Shown piece by piece: positions 1 to 5,233 of a stretch of 5,233 nt of DNA (within the stretch, counting starts at the first letter, position 1; every line of letters begins with the position of its first letter). The notes under the pieces are model-generated. The model did not search any database and was not told where the DNA came from. It was given only the letters and a program-made list of their open reading frames with translations. The position numbers and the translations under genes were made by a program. Source of the stretch: Comamonas sp. lk (GTDB lineage: Bacteria; Pseudomonadota; Gammaproteobacteria; Burkholderiales; Burkholderiaceae_C); the NCBI GenBank assembly GCA_945898105.1, contig CAMDHL010000171.1, positions 1 through 5,233 on the forward strand. The letters are read 5' to 3'.

Positions 1-48
1 AAAAGAGCTAAAGTTTTGCGGCGAGCCCGAGTCCAGGTGCCTCGTGAT

Positions 49-73
49 GGGCTAATAATGTAGCCCTTTACTT
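49..73 (+). terminator. Small terminator-like hairpin upstream of the Rieske gene
   Basis: GGGCTA (49-54) and TAGCCC (61-66) are perfect reverse complements around the six-base loop ATAATG, and TTTACTT follows at 67-73. This fits a weak intrinsic terminator for a gene ending left of the window, or a leader hairpin of the oxygenase transcript. The stem is only 6 bp and the T-run is interrupted, so termination may be inefficient. Two plus-strand frames stay open from the left edge, to stops at 53-55 and 61-63. Either could be the tail of an upstream gene, but there is too little sequence to decide. Confidence 0.35.
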
Positions 74-80
74 AAGCTGC

Positions 81-85
81 AGGAG
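81..85 (+). promoter_or_regulatory. Ribosome binding site of the Rieske oxygenase gene
   Basis: AGGAG lies five bases before the ATG at 91. It is a strong Shine-Dalgarno match at normal spacing and fixes the start of the oxygenase. Confidence 0.75.
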
Positions 86-90
86 ACCTG

Positions 91-1302
91 ATGAAGCACG
101 AAAGACAGGTAGAACTGCTCAAGCAGACCTTTGCCCATATTGACGCCAATACCACGCCAATGTGGGATGCGCCTTATTGGAACCCGGCCGAACGCTACAC
201 CAGCCCAGACCACTTCCAGCGTGAGATAGCTACTCTGTTTAGCGGGCAAGTGCCACTGCTGGCTGGCTTCTCACCGGACCTACCCGCGCCCGGCGCCTGG
301 TTCACCTGCGACCTGCCCGGTGCACCCATTTTTTTGACTCGCACCACTGACGGTAGCGTCAAAGCATTTTTGAATATCTGCCGCCACCGGGGCTCGCGTT
401 TGGTGGGTTTCGAACTTGATGCCAAGGGTCATTTTGTCCAACACCGCGGCCAGTCGCAGCACAGCTTTAGTTGCCCTTACCACGCATGGACTTACGACAA
501 TAGCGGTACCTTGATACGTCATGCCAACGACATGGGCGGCTTTGCACAATTGCAAACGCGCATGGAATGCGGTGAGTTCAACCTGATCGAAGTGCCCTGC
601 CTGGAAACAGCGGGCATGCTGCTGGTTCGCCCAAAGGGAAGCGAGCCGATAGACGCCGAGCGCGACACCTTTGGCATGCACAGCCGCATGGGGGAATTCG
701 GCTTTGGCAATTATCATTTTTACCAAGAAGTGTTTTGGGACTTTGCCGCCAACTGGAAGCTTTTGTTGGAAACCTTTATGGAGGGCTACCACATCGCTGC
801 CTTGCATCGCAATACCTTGGCGCCGCGTTTTCGCTGCTACCCGGTGATTTACGAATGCTTTGGCCCACATGCCTTATTCCCGCTGCCGCGCAAAAGCATC
901 AACGACCAGCGCGACTTGCCAGAGGCCGAATGGTCGGTACTAAAACACGCCTCCACTATTTTTTCGGTATCACCGCATGCGGTGCTCAATATCCCGATGG
1001 ACGGGCATGTGGAATTGTGGGATTTCCAGCCCCTAGACGTTGGTCGCACGCGGGCCCGCGTGCGCTTTTACATTCCCGAGGCCATTACCAGTGAAGCTGA
1101 TGCGACCCGCTGGAACAAGAGCTGGAAGGTCTCCACCGAAGTGATTTCGGGCGAAGACTTTACCCAGCAGCAAAACATCCACATCAACCTTGCCAGCGGG
1201 CGAATCCCGGGCGTCGTCTTCGGGCAAAACGAGCCCATGCTGTCGCACTTCCACCGCGAACTGGGCAAGCTGACGGGCGTGCCGGACGCGCCTTTGCCCT
1301 AA
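91..1302 (+). CDS. Rieske [2Fe-2S] non-heme iron oxygenase, alpha-subunit type
   Basis: This 403-residue protein has the two-domain layout of ring-hydroxylating oxygenase alpha subunits (COG4638 type), which use O2 and electrons from a partner reductase to hydroxylate or demethylate a substrate in the cytoplasm. The N-terminal Rieske domain has CRHRG with Cys97 and His99, and CPYHAW with Cys128 and His131, the four [2Fe-2S] ligands. The catalytic domain has NWKLLLETFMEGYHIAALH (221-239). By family alignment this gives iron ligands His234 and His239 and bridging Glu231. Asp356, in GEDFTQQQ, is the likely third ligand. Two points are unusual: 28 residues separate His99 from Cys128, against about 15-17 in typical members, and the bridging residue is Glu rather than the more common Asp. 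AGGAG five bases upstream supports the ATG. No small subunit, ferredoxin or reductase gene is adjacent, so its electron donor lies elsewhere. The substrate cannot be told from the sequence; an aromatic or a quaternary-ammonium-like compound are both possible. Confidence 0.9.
   Translation: MKHERQVELLKQTFAHIDANTTPMWDAPYWNPAERYTSPDHFQREIATLFSGQVPLLAGFSPDLPAPGAWFTCDLPGAPIFLTRTTDGSVKAFLNICRHRGSRLVGFELDAKGHFVQHRGQSQHSFSCPYHAWTYDNSGTLIRHANDMGGFAQLQTRMECGEFNLIEVPCLETAGMLLVRPKGSEPIDAERDTFGMHSRMGEFGFGNYHFYQEVFWDFAANWKLLLETFMEGYHIAALHRNTLAPRFRCYPVIYECFGPHALFPLPRKSINDQRDLPEAEWSVLKHASTIFSVSPHAVLNIPMDGHVELWDFQPLDVGRTRARVRFYIPEAITSEADATRWNKSWKVSTEVISGEDFTQQQNIHINLASGRIPGVVFGQNEPMLSHFHRELGKLTGVPDAPLP
1045..1064 (+). 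repeat. Perfect 20-bp palindrome followed by TTTT, inside the Rieske gene
   Basis: CGCACGCGGG (1045-1054) is the exact reverse complement of the next ten bases (1055-1064). As RNA it can fold as an 8-bp all but GC stem (1045-1052 with 1057-1064) closed by a GGCC loop. C and then TTTT (1066-1069) follow on the plus strand, which resembles an intrinsic terminator within the coding region. The bases encode an Arg-rich stretch around RTRARVR, so part of the symmetry may come from CGN codons. The symmetry itself is seen directly; any function is inferred. Confidence 0.7.
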
Positions 1303-1322
1303 GGAAGGCTTGTAGAAATTTC

Positions 1323-2411
1323 CTACTCAATCACGGCGACCGACTTGATCTGGGCCCAGACCTCTTTGCCTGCAGATAGGTTCAAGGCGCGCACCGCTCT
1401 TTTGGTCACTCTGGCTAAAAGTACTGATTCGCCGCAGCGCAACCGAACCAAGGCCTGCGAGGGATGCACATCATCAACAATAGTTTCGACGCGCGCCTTC
1501 AGGTGGTTCTGAATACTGGTGTCCTGCGTTTCGTGGATGGTGATACTGATATCTCTGGCGAGAACTCTGAGCCGCACCTGCTGACCCACAGCCAGATGGG
1601 TATCGCGCACCCAGAGGGCACCACCCGGAAACCCCACTTCAGATAAATGCCATTGGGTATCGCGCCGCAACACTCTGCCATAGAGTAAAACGCCCGCGTC
1701 CTCACCCACGATGACCGGGCTATCCACGCGAGCCAAAACATCCAGCGCGGGCCCATGCGCCTTGACACAACCGCCCGCAAGCAATACCAGGTGGTCAGCC
1801 AGTCTGGCCACCTCGTCGGCCGAATGGGTGACGTAAAGCATTGGGATGTGCAACTCGTCGCGCATGCTTTCCAACCAGGGAAGAATTTCTTGGCGGCGGG
1901 CCATGTCCAGCGAGGCCAAAGGCTCGTCAAGCAGCAAAAGGCTGGGTTGGTTTGCCAGGGCTCTGGCAATCGCAACCCGCTGCCTTTCCCCCCCAGACAG
2001 ACTGCCCGGATGCCGGTGCGTCAGGTGGCCAATTCCAAGCAATTCAATAGCGCGCAGCAGCGCTTGCGCAGCGCCTGCCTTCCTTGATCGATTCAAGCCG
2101 TAGCTAAGGTTCTCTTGAACGCTCAAATGCTCAAACAAACTGGCCTCTTGAAACACGTAACCCAGGTCGCGTCGCCAAGTGGGAACGTAGACGCCGCGTG
2201 CATCGTCATGCCAAAGATCCCGGCCCACGCGCACTAAGGCATCGGCTGGCCGCTCGAGTCCGGCCACACATCGCAGCAAGCTGGTTTTTCCCGAACCTGA
2301 GGCCCCGTAAAGTACGGTGATACCCGTCGACGGCAAATCAAGATCAACTTGAAGCGCAAAATCCGGGCGCGTCAAACTCAGCCGGATACGCAATCCTTCC
2401 TCGGTGCTCAT
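1323..2411 (-). CDS. modC: Molybdate ABC transporter, ATP-binding protein ModC
   Basis: ModC is the cytoplasmic ATPase that powers molybdate import through ModB. The 362-residue protein is close to the usual ModC length of about 350. It carries Walker A GASGSGKT (36-43), the Q-loop glutamine at 88 in YVFQEASLF, the signature LSGGE (138-142) followed by [10 protein letters not shown], Walker B LLLLDEP (158-164), the D-loop SLD (167-169) and the switch histidine 196 in YVTHS. A C-terminal Mop/TOBE domain, roughly 298-362, begins at [13 protein letters not shown]; this oxyanion-binding regulatory domain separates ModC from generic ABC ATPases. The ATG overlaps the modB stop by four bases (ATGA, 2408-2411), which implies translational coupling. 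It is the last gene of the operon, ends in TAG and converges on the Rieske gene. All nucleotide-binding motifs are intact. Tungstate or sulfate specificity is less likely, given modA and modE next to it. Confidence 0.95.
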   Translation of the reverse strand: MSTEEGLRIRLSLTRPDFALQVDLDLPSTGITVLYGASGSGKTSLLRCVAGLERPADALVRVGRDLWHDDARGVYVPTWRRDLGYVFQEASLFEHLSVQENLSYGLNRSRKAGAAQALLRAIELLGIGHLTHRHPGSLSGGERQRVAIARALANQPSLLLLDEPLASLDMARRQEILPWLESMRDELHIPMLYVTHSADEVARLADHLVLLAGGCVKAHGPALDVLARVDSPVIVGEDAGVLLYGRVLRRDTQWHLSEVGFPGGALWVRDTHLAVGQQVRLRVLARDISITIHETQDTSIQNHLKARVETIVDDVHPSQALVRLRCGESVLLARVTKRAVRALNLSAGKEVWAQIKSVAVIE

Positions 2412-3100
2412 GGCAAGACCCGCCCCACGCGCTTGCGCATCATGGACAAGGCCAGCAGAACTGCGAATGAGAAAACCAGCATGCCGCCTGCAAGCCAGTG
2501 CGCCTGCGCGTACTCCATCGCTTCCACATGCCCATAAATCTGGGTAGACACCACCCGCGTACTGCCGGGTATGTTGCCGCCGATCATCAGTACCACGCCA
2601 AATTCACCCACTGTATGGGAGAAGCTCAAGATAGCGGCTGTGATCAGCCCCGGGCGCGCTAACGGTAGTGCGACTGAGAAAAAAGCGTCCAATGGCCCTG
2701 CTCCCAAAGTAAACGCTACTTCCATGGGTCGCTGGCCCATGGACTCAAACGCATGTTGCACCGGTTGTACGGCAAAGGGCAACGAAAAAATCACAGAGCC
2801 GATGAGTAGACCGGTAAAGGTAAAGGACAAAACTCCCCAGCCCAAAGCCTGCGTGAGTTGACCCAAGGGACCTTGCGGCCCCATCGCCACCAGCAAATAG
2901 AAGCCCAGCACCGATGGCGGAAGCACCAGCGGTAGCGTCGCCAGCGCACTGATAGGTGCACGCCATCGGGACTGCGTCTGCGACAACCACCACGCTAAAG
3001 GTGTGGCAACCACTAACAAAATTACGGTCGTTGATGCGGCCAGCTCCAAGGTCAAGGCTATGGCCTCCCATGCCTCATGGTTCAATGGAATGTTCATCAC
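2408..3100 (-). CDS. modB: Molybdate ABC transporter, permease ModB
   Basis: ModB is the inner-membrane channel subunit, working as a homodimer with ModA and ModC. The frame gives 230 residues, close to the 229 of E. coli ModB. Hydrophobic segments appear near 13-38, 50-73, 88-110, 150-173 and 201-220, a five-helix pattern. The cytoplasmic coupling loop of the family is present around 127-147, with EVAFTLGAG and then ALPLARPGL (an EAA-loop variant), and [18 protein letters not shown] (165-182) is a conserved ModB stretch. The first codons are GTG then ATG. GTG at 3100 overlaps the modA stop by four bases, while ATG at 3097 overlaps it by one base (TGATG). Either fits translational coupling and the protein differs by one residue, so the ATG (end 3097) may be the true start. 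The stop overlaps the modC ATG. Confidence 0.94.
   Translation of the reverse strand: MMNIPLNHEAWEAIALTLELAASTTVILLVVATPLAWWLSQTQSRWRAPISALATLPLVLPPSVLGFYLLVAMGPQGPLGQLTQALGWGVLSFTFTGLLIGSVIFSLPFAVQPVQHAFESMGQRPMEVAFTLGAGPLDAFFSVALPLARPGLITAAILSFSHTVGEFGVVLMIGGNIPGSTRVVSTQIYGHVEAMEYAQAHWLAGGMLVFSFAVLLALSMMRKRVGRVLP
2721..2743. repeat. 8-bp inverted repeat inside modB
   Basis: TCCATGGG (2721-2728) and CCCATGGA (2736-2743) are perfect reverse complements around a 7-base spacer. The repeat lies in the coding sequence for ESMGQRPME of ModB, just before the coupling loop. No T-run follows in either direction. A repeat of this size can occur by chance in a window this long. Confidence 0.6.
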
Positions 3101-3852
3101 TGGGTGTAGCCGTAGGACCGAATAATGGTTTTGACCCTGTCACTTTGCAAATAGCGCATCAACGCCGCAGCCGCCGGGTTATCGCGGCCTTTGACCAGCA
3201 AGACGGCATCTTGCGCAATCGGCGCGTGAAGCTTGGAAGGCACGATCCAGGCCGACCCTTGCGCAATCTTTCCGTCAACCATTACCTGCGATAGAGCGAC
3301 TAAACCCAACTGCGCGTTTTCAGTAGCTACAAACTGAAAAGCCTGCGCGATGTTTTCTCCCTGGACTAGCTTGGGCTGCACACTAGACAGTACGCCCAAC
3401 TGAGTGAGGGTCTGCAGGGCTGCCACACCGTAGGGTGCCAGTTTGGGGTTGGCGATGGCGATGCGCTCAAACTTACCGACACGCAAGACATCGCCCTTTT
3501 CGTCGACGAACCCCGGCTGCTTGCTCCAGAGCACGAGCGTGCCGACCGCATAGGTGAAACGGCTACCCGTGAGTCCCAAACCCTCGCTCTCCAACTTAGC
3601 CGGTGTTTGGCTATCGGCAGAAAGTAGGATCTGAAAGGGCGCCCCATTGCGAATCTGCGCATAAAGATTGCCAGTCGAGCCAAAAGAAAGTATGGCTTTA
3701 TGGCCGGTCTCCTGCTCAAACGCCATGGCGATTCTTTGCATGGGCGCCGCGAAGTTGGCCGCCACCGCGGCGTTTACTTCGGCGGATTGGCAAGGCAAGC
3801 TCAGGCTAACTAATGTGGCGATCCAGAGGATAAGGTTGGGCACGGAAACCAT
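3097..3852 (-). CDS. modA: Periplasmic molybdate-binding protein ModA
   Basis: ModA captures molybdate (often also tungstate) in the periplasm and delivers it to ModBC. The 251-residue precursor is near the usual length of about 255. Residues 1-24 look like a Sec signal peptide: a hydrophobic core [13 protein letters not shown] and probable cleavage after QSA (22-24). The mature protein starts with the family strand [17 protein letters not shown] (25-41), followed by [24 protein letters not shown] (57-80), whose Ser/Thr residues typically bind the oxyanion. [13 protein letters not shown] (133-145) and [19 protein letters not shown] (165-183) are further conserved ModA segments. It is the first gene of modABC and ends in a TGA that overlaps the modB start. 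The ATG at 3852 has only a weak upstream ribosome site, but it gives a complete signal peptide. The gene is probably repressed by ModE from the divergent region 3853-3931. Confidence 0.95.
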   Translation of the reverse strand: MVSVPNLILWIATLVSLSLPCQSAEVNAAVAANFAAPMQRIAMAFEQETGHKAILSFGSTGNLYAQIRNGAPFQILLSADSQTPAKLESEGLGLTGSRFTYAVGTLVLWSKQPGFVDEKGDVLRVGKFERIAIANPKLAPYGVAALQTLTQLGVLSSVQPKLVQGENIAQAFQFVATENAQLGLVALSQVMVDGKIAQGSAWIVPSKLHAPIAQDAVLLVKGRDNPAAAALMRYLQSDRVKTIIRSYGYTQ

Positions 3853-3868
3853 CGCTGTTCAAAATTAG

Positions 3869-3892
3869 AATAGCGAGTGTACTGCCGCTATT
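3869..3892. repeat. Perfect 7-bp inverted repeat sharing a half-site with the Mo-box
   Basis: AATAGCG (3869-3875) is the exact reverse complement of CGCTATT (3886-3892), with 10 bases between. The right arm is also the left half of the putative ModE operator. The left arm repeats the operator's right half (ATAGCG) in direct orientation 33 bases away. This gives three copies of the same half-site within 40 bases between modA and modE. It could be an auxiliary ModE contact or a stem in the modA leader. Confidence 0.55.
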
Positions 3893-3908
3893 CCATTTGG
3901 GTATAGCG
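3886..3908. promoter_or_regulatory. Putative ModE operator (Mo-box) between modA and modE
   Basis: CGCTAT (3886-3891) and ATAGCG (3903-3908) form a perfect 6-bp inverted repeat with an 11-base spacer. This matches the CGnTAT...ATAnCG form and approximate spacing of known ModE boxes such as that at E. coli modA. The box lies 34 bases before the modA ATG and 23 bases before the modE ATG, so bound ModE-molybdate could block both divergent promoters. Core promoters are not clear. On the minus strand, TACACT (3881-3876) and TCTAAT (3869-3864) are weak -10 candidates for modA without convincing -35 partners. On the plus strand, TATAGC (3902-3907) is a weak -10 candidate for modE. Confidence 0.7.
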
Positions 3909-3931
3909 TTAACCCTAGGTAAATACGCTCC

Positions 3932-4699
3932 ATGAAACAAAGCGCATTGCAATATGCCCAAGCCTTTGGGCACGAAACCACCGACAAGCGGCTCGATATA
4001 TTGCAGCGCATCGGGGAAGTCGGCTCCATATCCGAGGCCGCACGCGGCGCCAATGTCAGCTACAAAGCGGCTTGGCAAGCCTTAGAGACTCTAAGTAATT
4101 TGGCTGGTGCGCCCTTGGTGGAAAAGGCGGTGGGGGGCAGTGGCGGGGGTGGCGCGCGGTTGACGCCCGCTGGCGTGCAACTGCTGGAGGCTTCGGCTCT
4201 GCTGCGGCAGGCTCGATCCAATGTACTTGCCACACTAGAGCAAGGTGCAGGCACGGCCTTAAACGTTTCCGGCCTTATAGGGCTTGGCTTGAGAACCAGT
4301 ATGCGCAATCAACTGCCCTGCAAAATCAAATCGATCACCCAGCAGGGCAACACTGCGCGCATCCAGATCGAACTCTCTCATGGCGCGACCTTGGTATCCA
4401 GAATAACCGGAGAAAGCGCCCAGCTCTTAGGCTTGCAGGTGGGCATTAATGCGTTAGCGCTATGCAAAGCCACCGCTGTCAGCATGGGGGCCTCACTCGA
4501 AGGCGCGGCGGGCCTGAACCTAGTTCACGGTAAGGTGTCCAGCGCACCAGCTTCACTGCAGGACACAGAGACATCGCTTCAGCTCACGCCCGGCCTGAAC
4601 TTGATTGGCTTTTGTATTGCCGCCCAACTTCTTTCGCCGGGCCAAGCGGCTATAGCTGCGGTAGATGAGTCAGCTATCGTCATCGCGATTGCTGATTAA
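3932..4699 (+). CDS. modE: Molybdate-responsive transcriptional regulator ModE
   Basis: ModE is a dimeric cytoplasmic repressor/activator that binds molybdate and then DNA, shutting off modABC when molybdenum is plentiful. The 255 residues compare with 262 for E. coli ModE. The N-terminal winged helix-turn-helix (about 18-85) shows GSISEAARGANVSYKAAWQA (31-50) as the recognition unit and a glycine-rich wing GGSGGGGARLT (68-78), typical of ModE. Two tandem Mop domains follow. The first (about 122-185) begins TSMRNQ, where Ser123 and Arg125 line up with the molybdate ligands Ser126 and Arg128 of E. coli, and Lys179 in LCKAT lines up with Lys183. The second (about 194-255) starts NLVHGKV and is more divergent, but keeps the LQLTPGLNL and AAVDESAIVIAI strands. 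The ribosome site is weak (AGG at 3917-3919), but no better in-frame start exists. The gene is divergent from modA, and the Mo-box 23 bases before the ATG suggests autoregulation. Confidence 0.94.
   Translation: MKQSALQYAQAFGHETTDKRLDILQRIGEVGSISEAARGANVSYKAAWQALETLSNLAGAPLVEKAVGGSGGGGARLTPAGVQLLEASALLRQARSNVLATLEQGAGTALNVSGLIGLGLRTSMRNQLPCKIKSITQQGNTARIQIELSHGATLVSRITGESAQLLGLQVGINALALCKATAVSMGASLEGAAGLNLVHGKVSSAPASLQDTETSLQLTPGLNLIGFCIAAQLLSPGQAAIAAVDESAIVIAIAD
4081..4095. repeat. Perfect 15-base palindrome inside modE
   Basis: CTTAGAG (4081-4087) and CTCTAAG (4089-4095) are exact reverse complements around a single A. They lie in the codons for the helix after the recognition helix (LETLSN). 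The size is within what chance could give. No T-run or known operator motif is associated. Confidence 0.55.
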
Positions 4700-4901
4700 T
4701 TGGTACATAAGCTCGGGTTAAAACTCCCCGGATAAGACTCTGCTCGACTGGGAAATAACTGTGTGACGCCGCACACCTCCCTGTCCCTAAGGCAGCGCAT
4801 TGCTAAGTCAATAGTCCCGGTGCAAAGCTTGTAATTAGCGAATTTGCCCTCAATTCTTTAAAGTTTCGCTGGAAACCAAAAACCAATTTTAAGGATTACG
4901 C
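4700..4901. other. Intergenic region between modE and the flavin oxidoreductase gene
   Basis: This 202-base stretch has no convincing gene on either strand, no tRNA and no strong terminator. The short dyads seen are CGGG/CCCG (4714-4717 with 4727-4730), GTGTG/CACAC (4761-4765 with 4772-4776, 6-base loop), ATTG/CAAT (4799-4802 with 4809-4812) and the 8-base palindrome CTTTAAAG (4856-4863). None has a T-run or matches an operator I can name. The right half becomes AT-rich from about 4828. This suggests that the promoter of the downstream gene lies there; TTGTAA (4829-4834) is a possible -35, without a clear -10. Confidence 0.6.
4891..4895 (+). promoter_or_regulatory. Ribosome binding site of the flavin oxidoreductase gene
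   Basis: AAGGA sits six bases before the ATG at 4902. It is a good Shine-Dalgarno match and supports that start over the later in-frame ATG codons. Confidence 0.7.
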
Positions 4902-5233
4902 ATGCTTTTCGAGAGTTACTCTGCGGCCAAATTGCCGCTTGCCAACCGTATCGTGATGTCACCCATGACACGCAGCCGCGCCGTCGACAACAATACCCCC
5001 AACGCTCTGATGGCGACCTACTACGCGCAACGCGCCAGCGCCGGCTTGATCATTACCGAAGGCACCTCGCCCTCCCCCAACGGGCTGGGCTACGCGCGTA
5101 TCCCCGGCCTGTTCAACCAAGAACATGTCAAGGCCTGGAAGGTGGTGACTGACGCCGTGCACGCCAAGGGCGGAAAGATTGTCATCCAATTTATGCATTG
5201 TGGCCGCGTGGTGGGTCAGGCCAATTTGCCGTC
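4902..5233 (+). CDS. Old Yellow Enzyme family NADH:flavin oxidoreductase (N-ethylmaleimide reductase-like), 5' part
   Basis: This is the first 110 residues of an FMN-dependent ene-reductase that uses NAD(P)H to reduce activated C=C bonds or nitro compounds in the cytoplasm. The gene runs off the right edge; family members are about 360 residues. The start MLFESYSAAKLPLANRIVMSPMTRSRA is the family N-terminus, with the FMN-contacting PMT (Thr23). TPNALMATYYAQRASAGLIITEGTSPSPNG (32-61) and VTDAVHAKGGKIVIQFMHCGR (82-102) follow the first strands of the TIM barrel. NemA-type proteins usually read Q-L-W-H-x-G-R in the last motif; here it is Q-F-M-H-C-G-R (96-102), with Met in place of Trp. The active-site His/Asn pair and catalytic Tyr expected near residues 180-190 are outside the window, so activity cannot be judged. 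The gene has its own ribosome site and is 202 bases from modE, so it is probably a separate transcription unit. Its exact substrate is unknown. Confidence 0.9.
   Translation, partial: MLFESYSAAKLPLANRIVMSPMTRSRAVDNNTPNALMATYYAQRASAGLIITEGTSPSPNGLGYARIPGLFNQEHVKAWKVVTDAVHAKGGKIVIQFMHCGRVVGQANLP

Noticed and set aside
280..870. A 196-codon open frame on the minus strand opposite the Rieske gene
   Set aside because: It lies wholly inside a well-supported gene, has no recognisable domain or ribosome site, and long antisense frames are common opposite GC-rich coding DNA.
1499..1975. A 158-codon minus-strand frame overlapping modC in another frame
   Set aside because: Its residue composition (many Trp, Arg, Pro and Cys) is typical of an out-of-frame reading, while the modC frame carries every ABC motif.
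3787..3790. Possible lipoprotein cysteine near the end of the ModA signal peptide (SLPC, residues 18-21)
   Set aside because: Pro at the -1 position does not fit the lipobox; a normal signal peptidase I site after QSA fits better.
4081..4095. 15-base palindrome in modE as an operator
   Set aside because: It is within chance expectation, lies inside coding DNA and does not resemble the Mo-box; it is kept only as a listed repeat.
4132..4149. G6 and G5 runs in modE as a possible phase-variation tract
   Set aside because: They encode the conserved glycine-rich wing of ModE, are short, and the frame is intact; there is no sign of switching.
4714..4730. Possible terminator after modE (CGGG ... 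CCCG)
   Set aside because: The stem is only 4 bp and no T-run follows.
4761..4776. Possible CRP/FNR-like operator at the GTGTG/CACAC dyad
   Set aside because: The half-sites and spacing do not match TGTGA-N6-TCACA; it is a simple short dyad.

Overview
The window looks like a chromosomal segment of a GC-rich betaproteobacterium. My best guess is Burkholderiales, Comamonadaceae-like (Rhodoferax/Polaromonas type). This rests only on the general look of the ModA, ModE and Old Yellow Enzyme proteins and on base and codon use, not on a database search. There are five complete genes and one gene cut by the right edge. I see no mobile element, CRISPR array, tRNA or rRNA.

Layout. Positions 1-90 hold a short leader with a small terminator-like hairpin and a good ribosome binding site. 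Positions 91-1302 (+) encode a stand-alone Rieske-type non-heme iron oxygenase. After a 20-base convergent gap, positions 3852-1323 (-) hold a tightly packed molybdate ABC transporter operon in the order modA, modB, modC, with stop/start overlaps at both junctions. A 79-base divergent intergenic region (3853-3931) separates it from modE (3932-4699, +), the molybdate-sensing repressor. This region contains a dyad that matches the known geometry of a ModE operator (Mo-box), plus a third half-site. Positions 4700-4901 are non-coding. Positions 4902-5233 (+) are the start of an Old Yellow Enzyme family flavin oxidoreductase.

How the genes work together. ModA captures molybdate (or tungstate) in the periplasm, ModB forms the membrane channel and ModC drives uptake with ATP. 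ModE with bound molybdate should repress modABC from the shared intergenic region, and may regulate itself because the same site lies 23 bases before its start codon. The Rieske oxygenase and the flavin reductase flank this locus. Nothing in the sequence ties them to molybdenum, since Rieske oxygenases use iron and Old Yellow Enzymes use FMN.

I do not see a new multi-gene system. The points most worth a second look are the three half-sites between modA and modE, a Rieske protein with an enlarged cluster-binding loop and a glutamate at the bridging position, and a perfect 20-base palindrome followed by a T-run inside the oxygenase gene.
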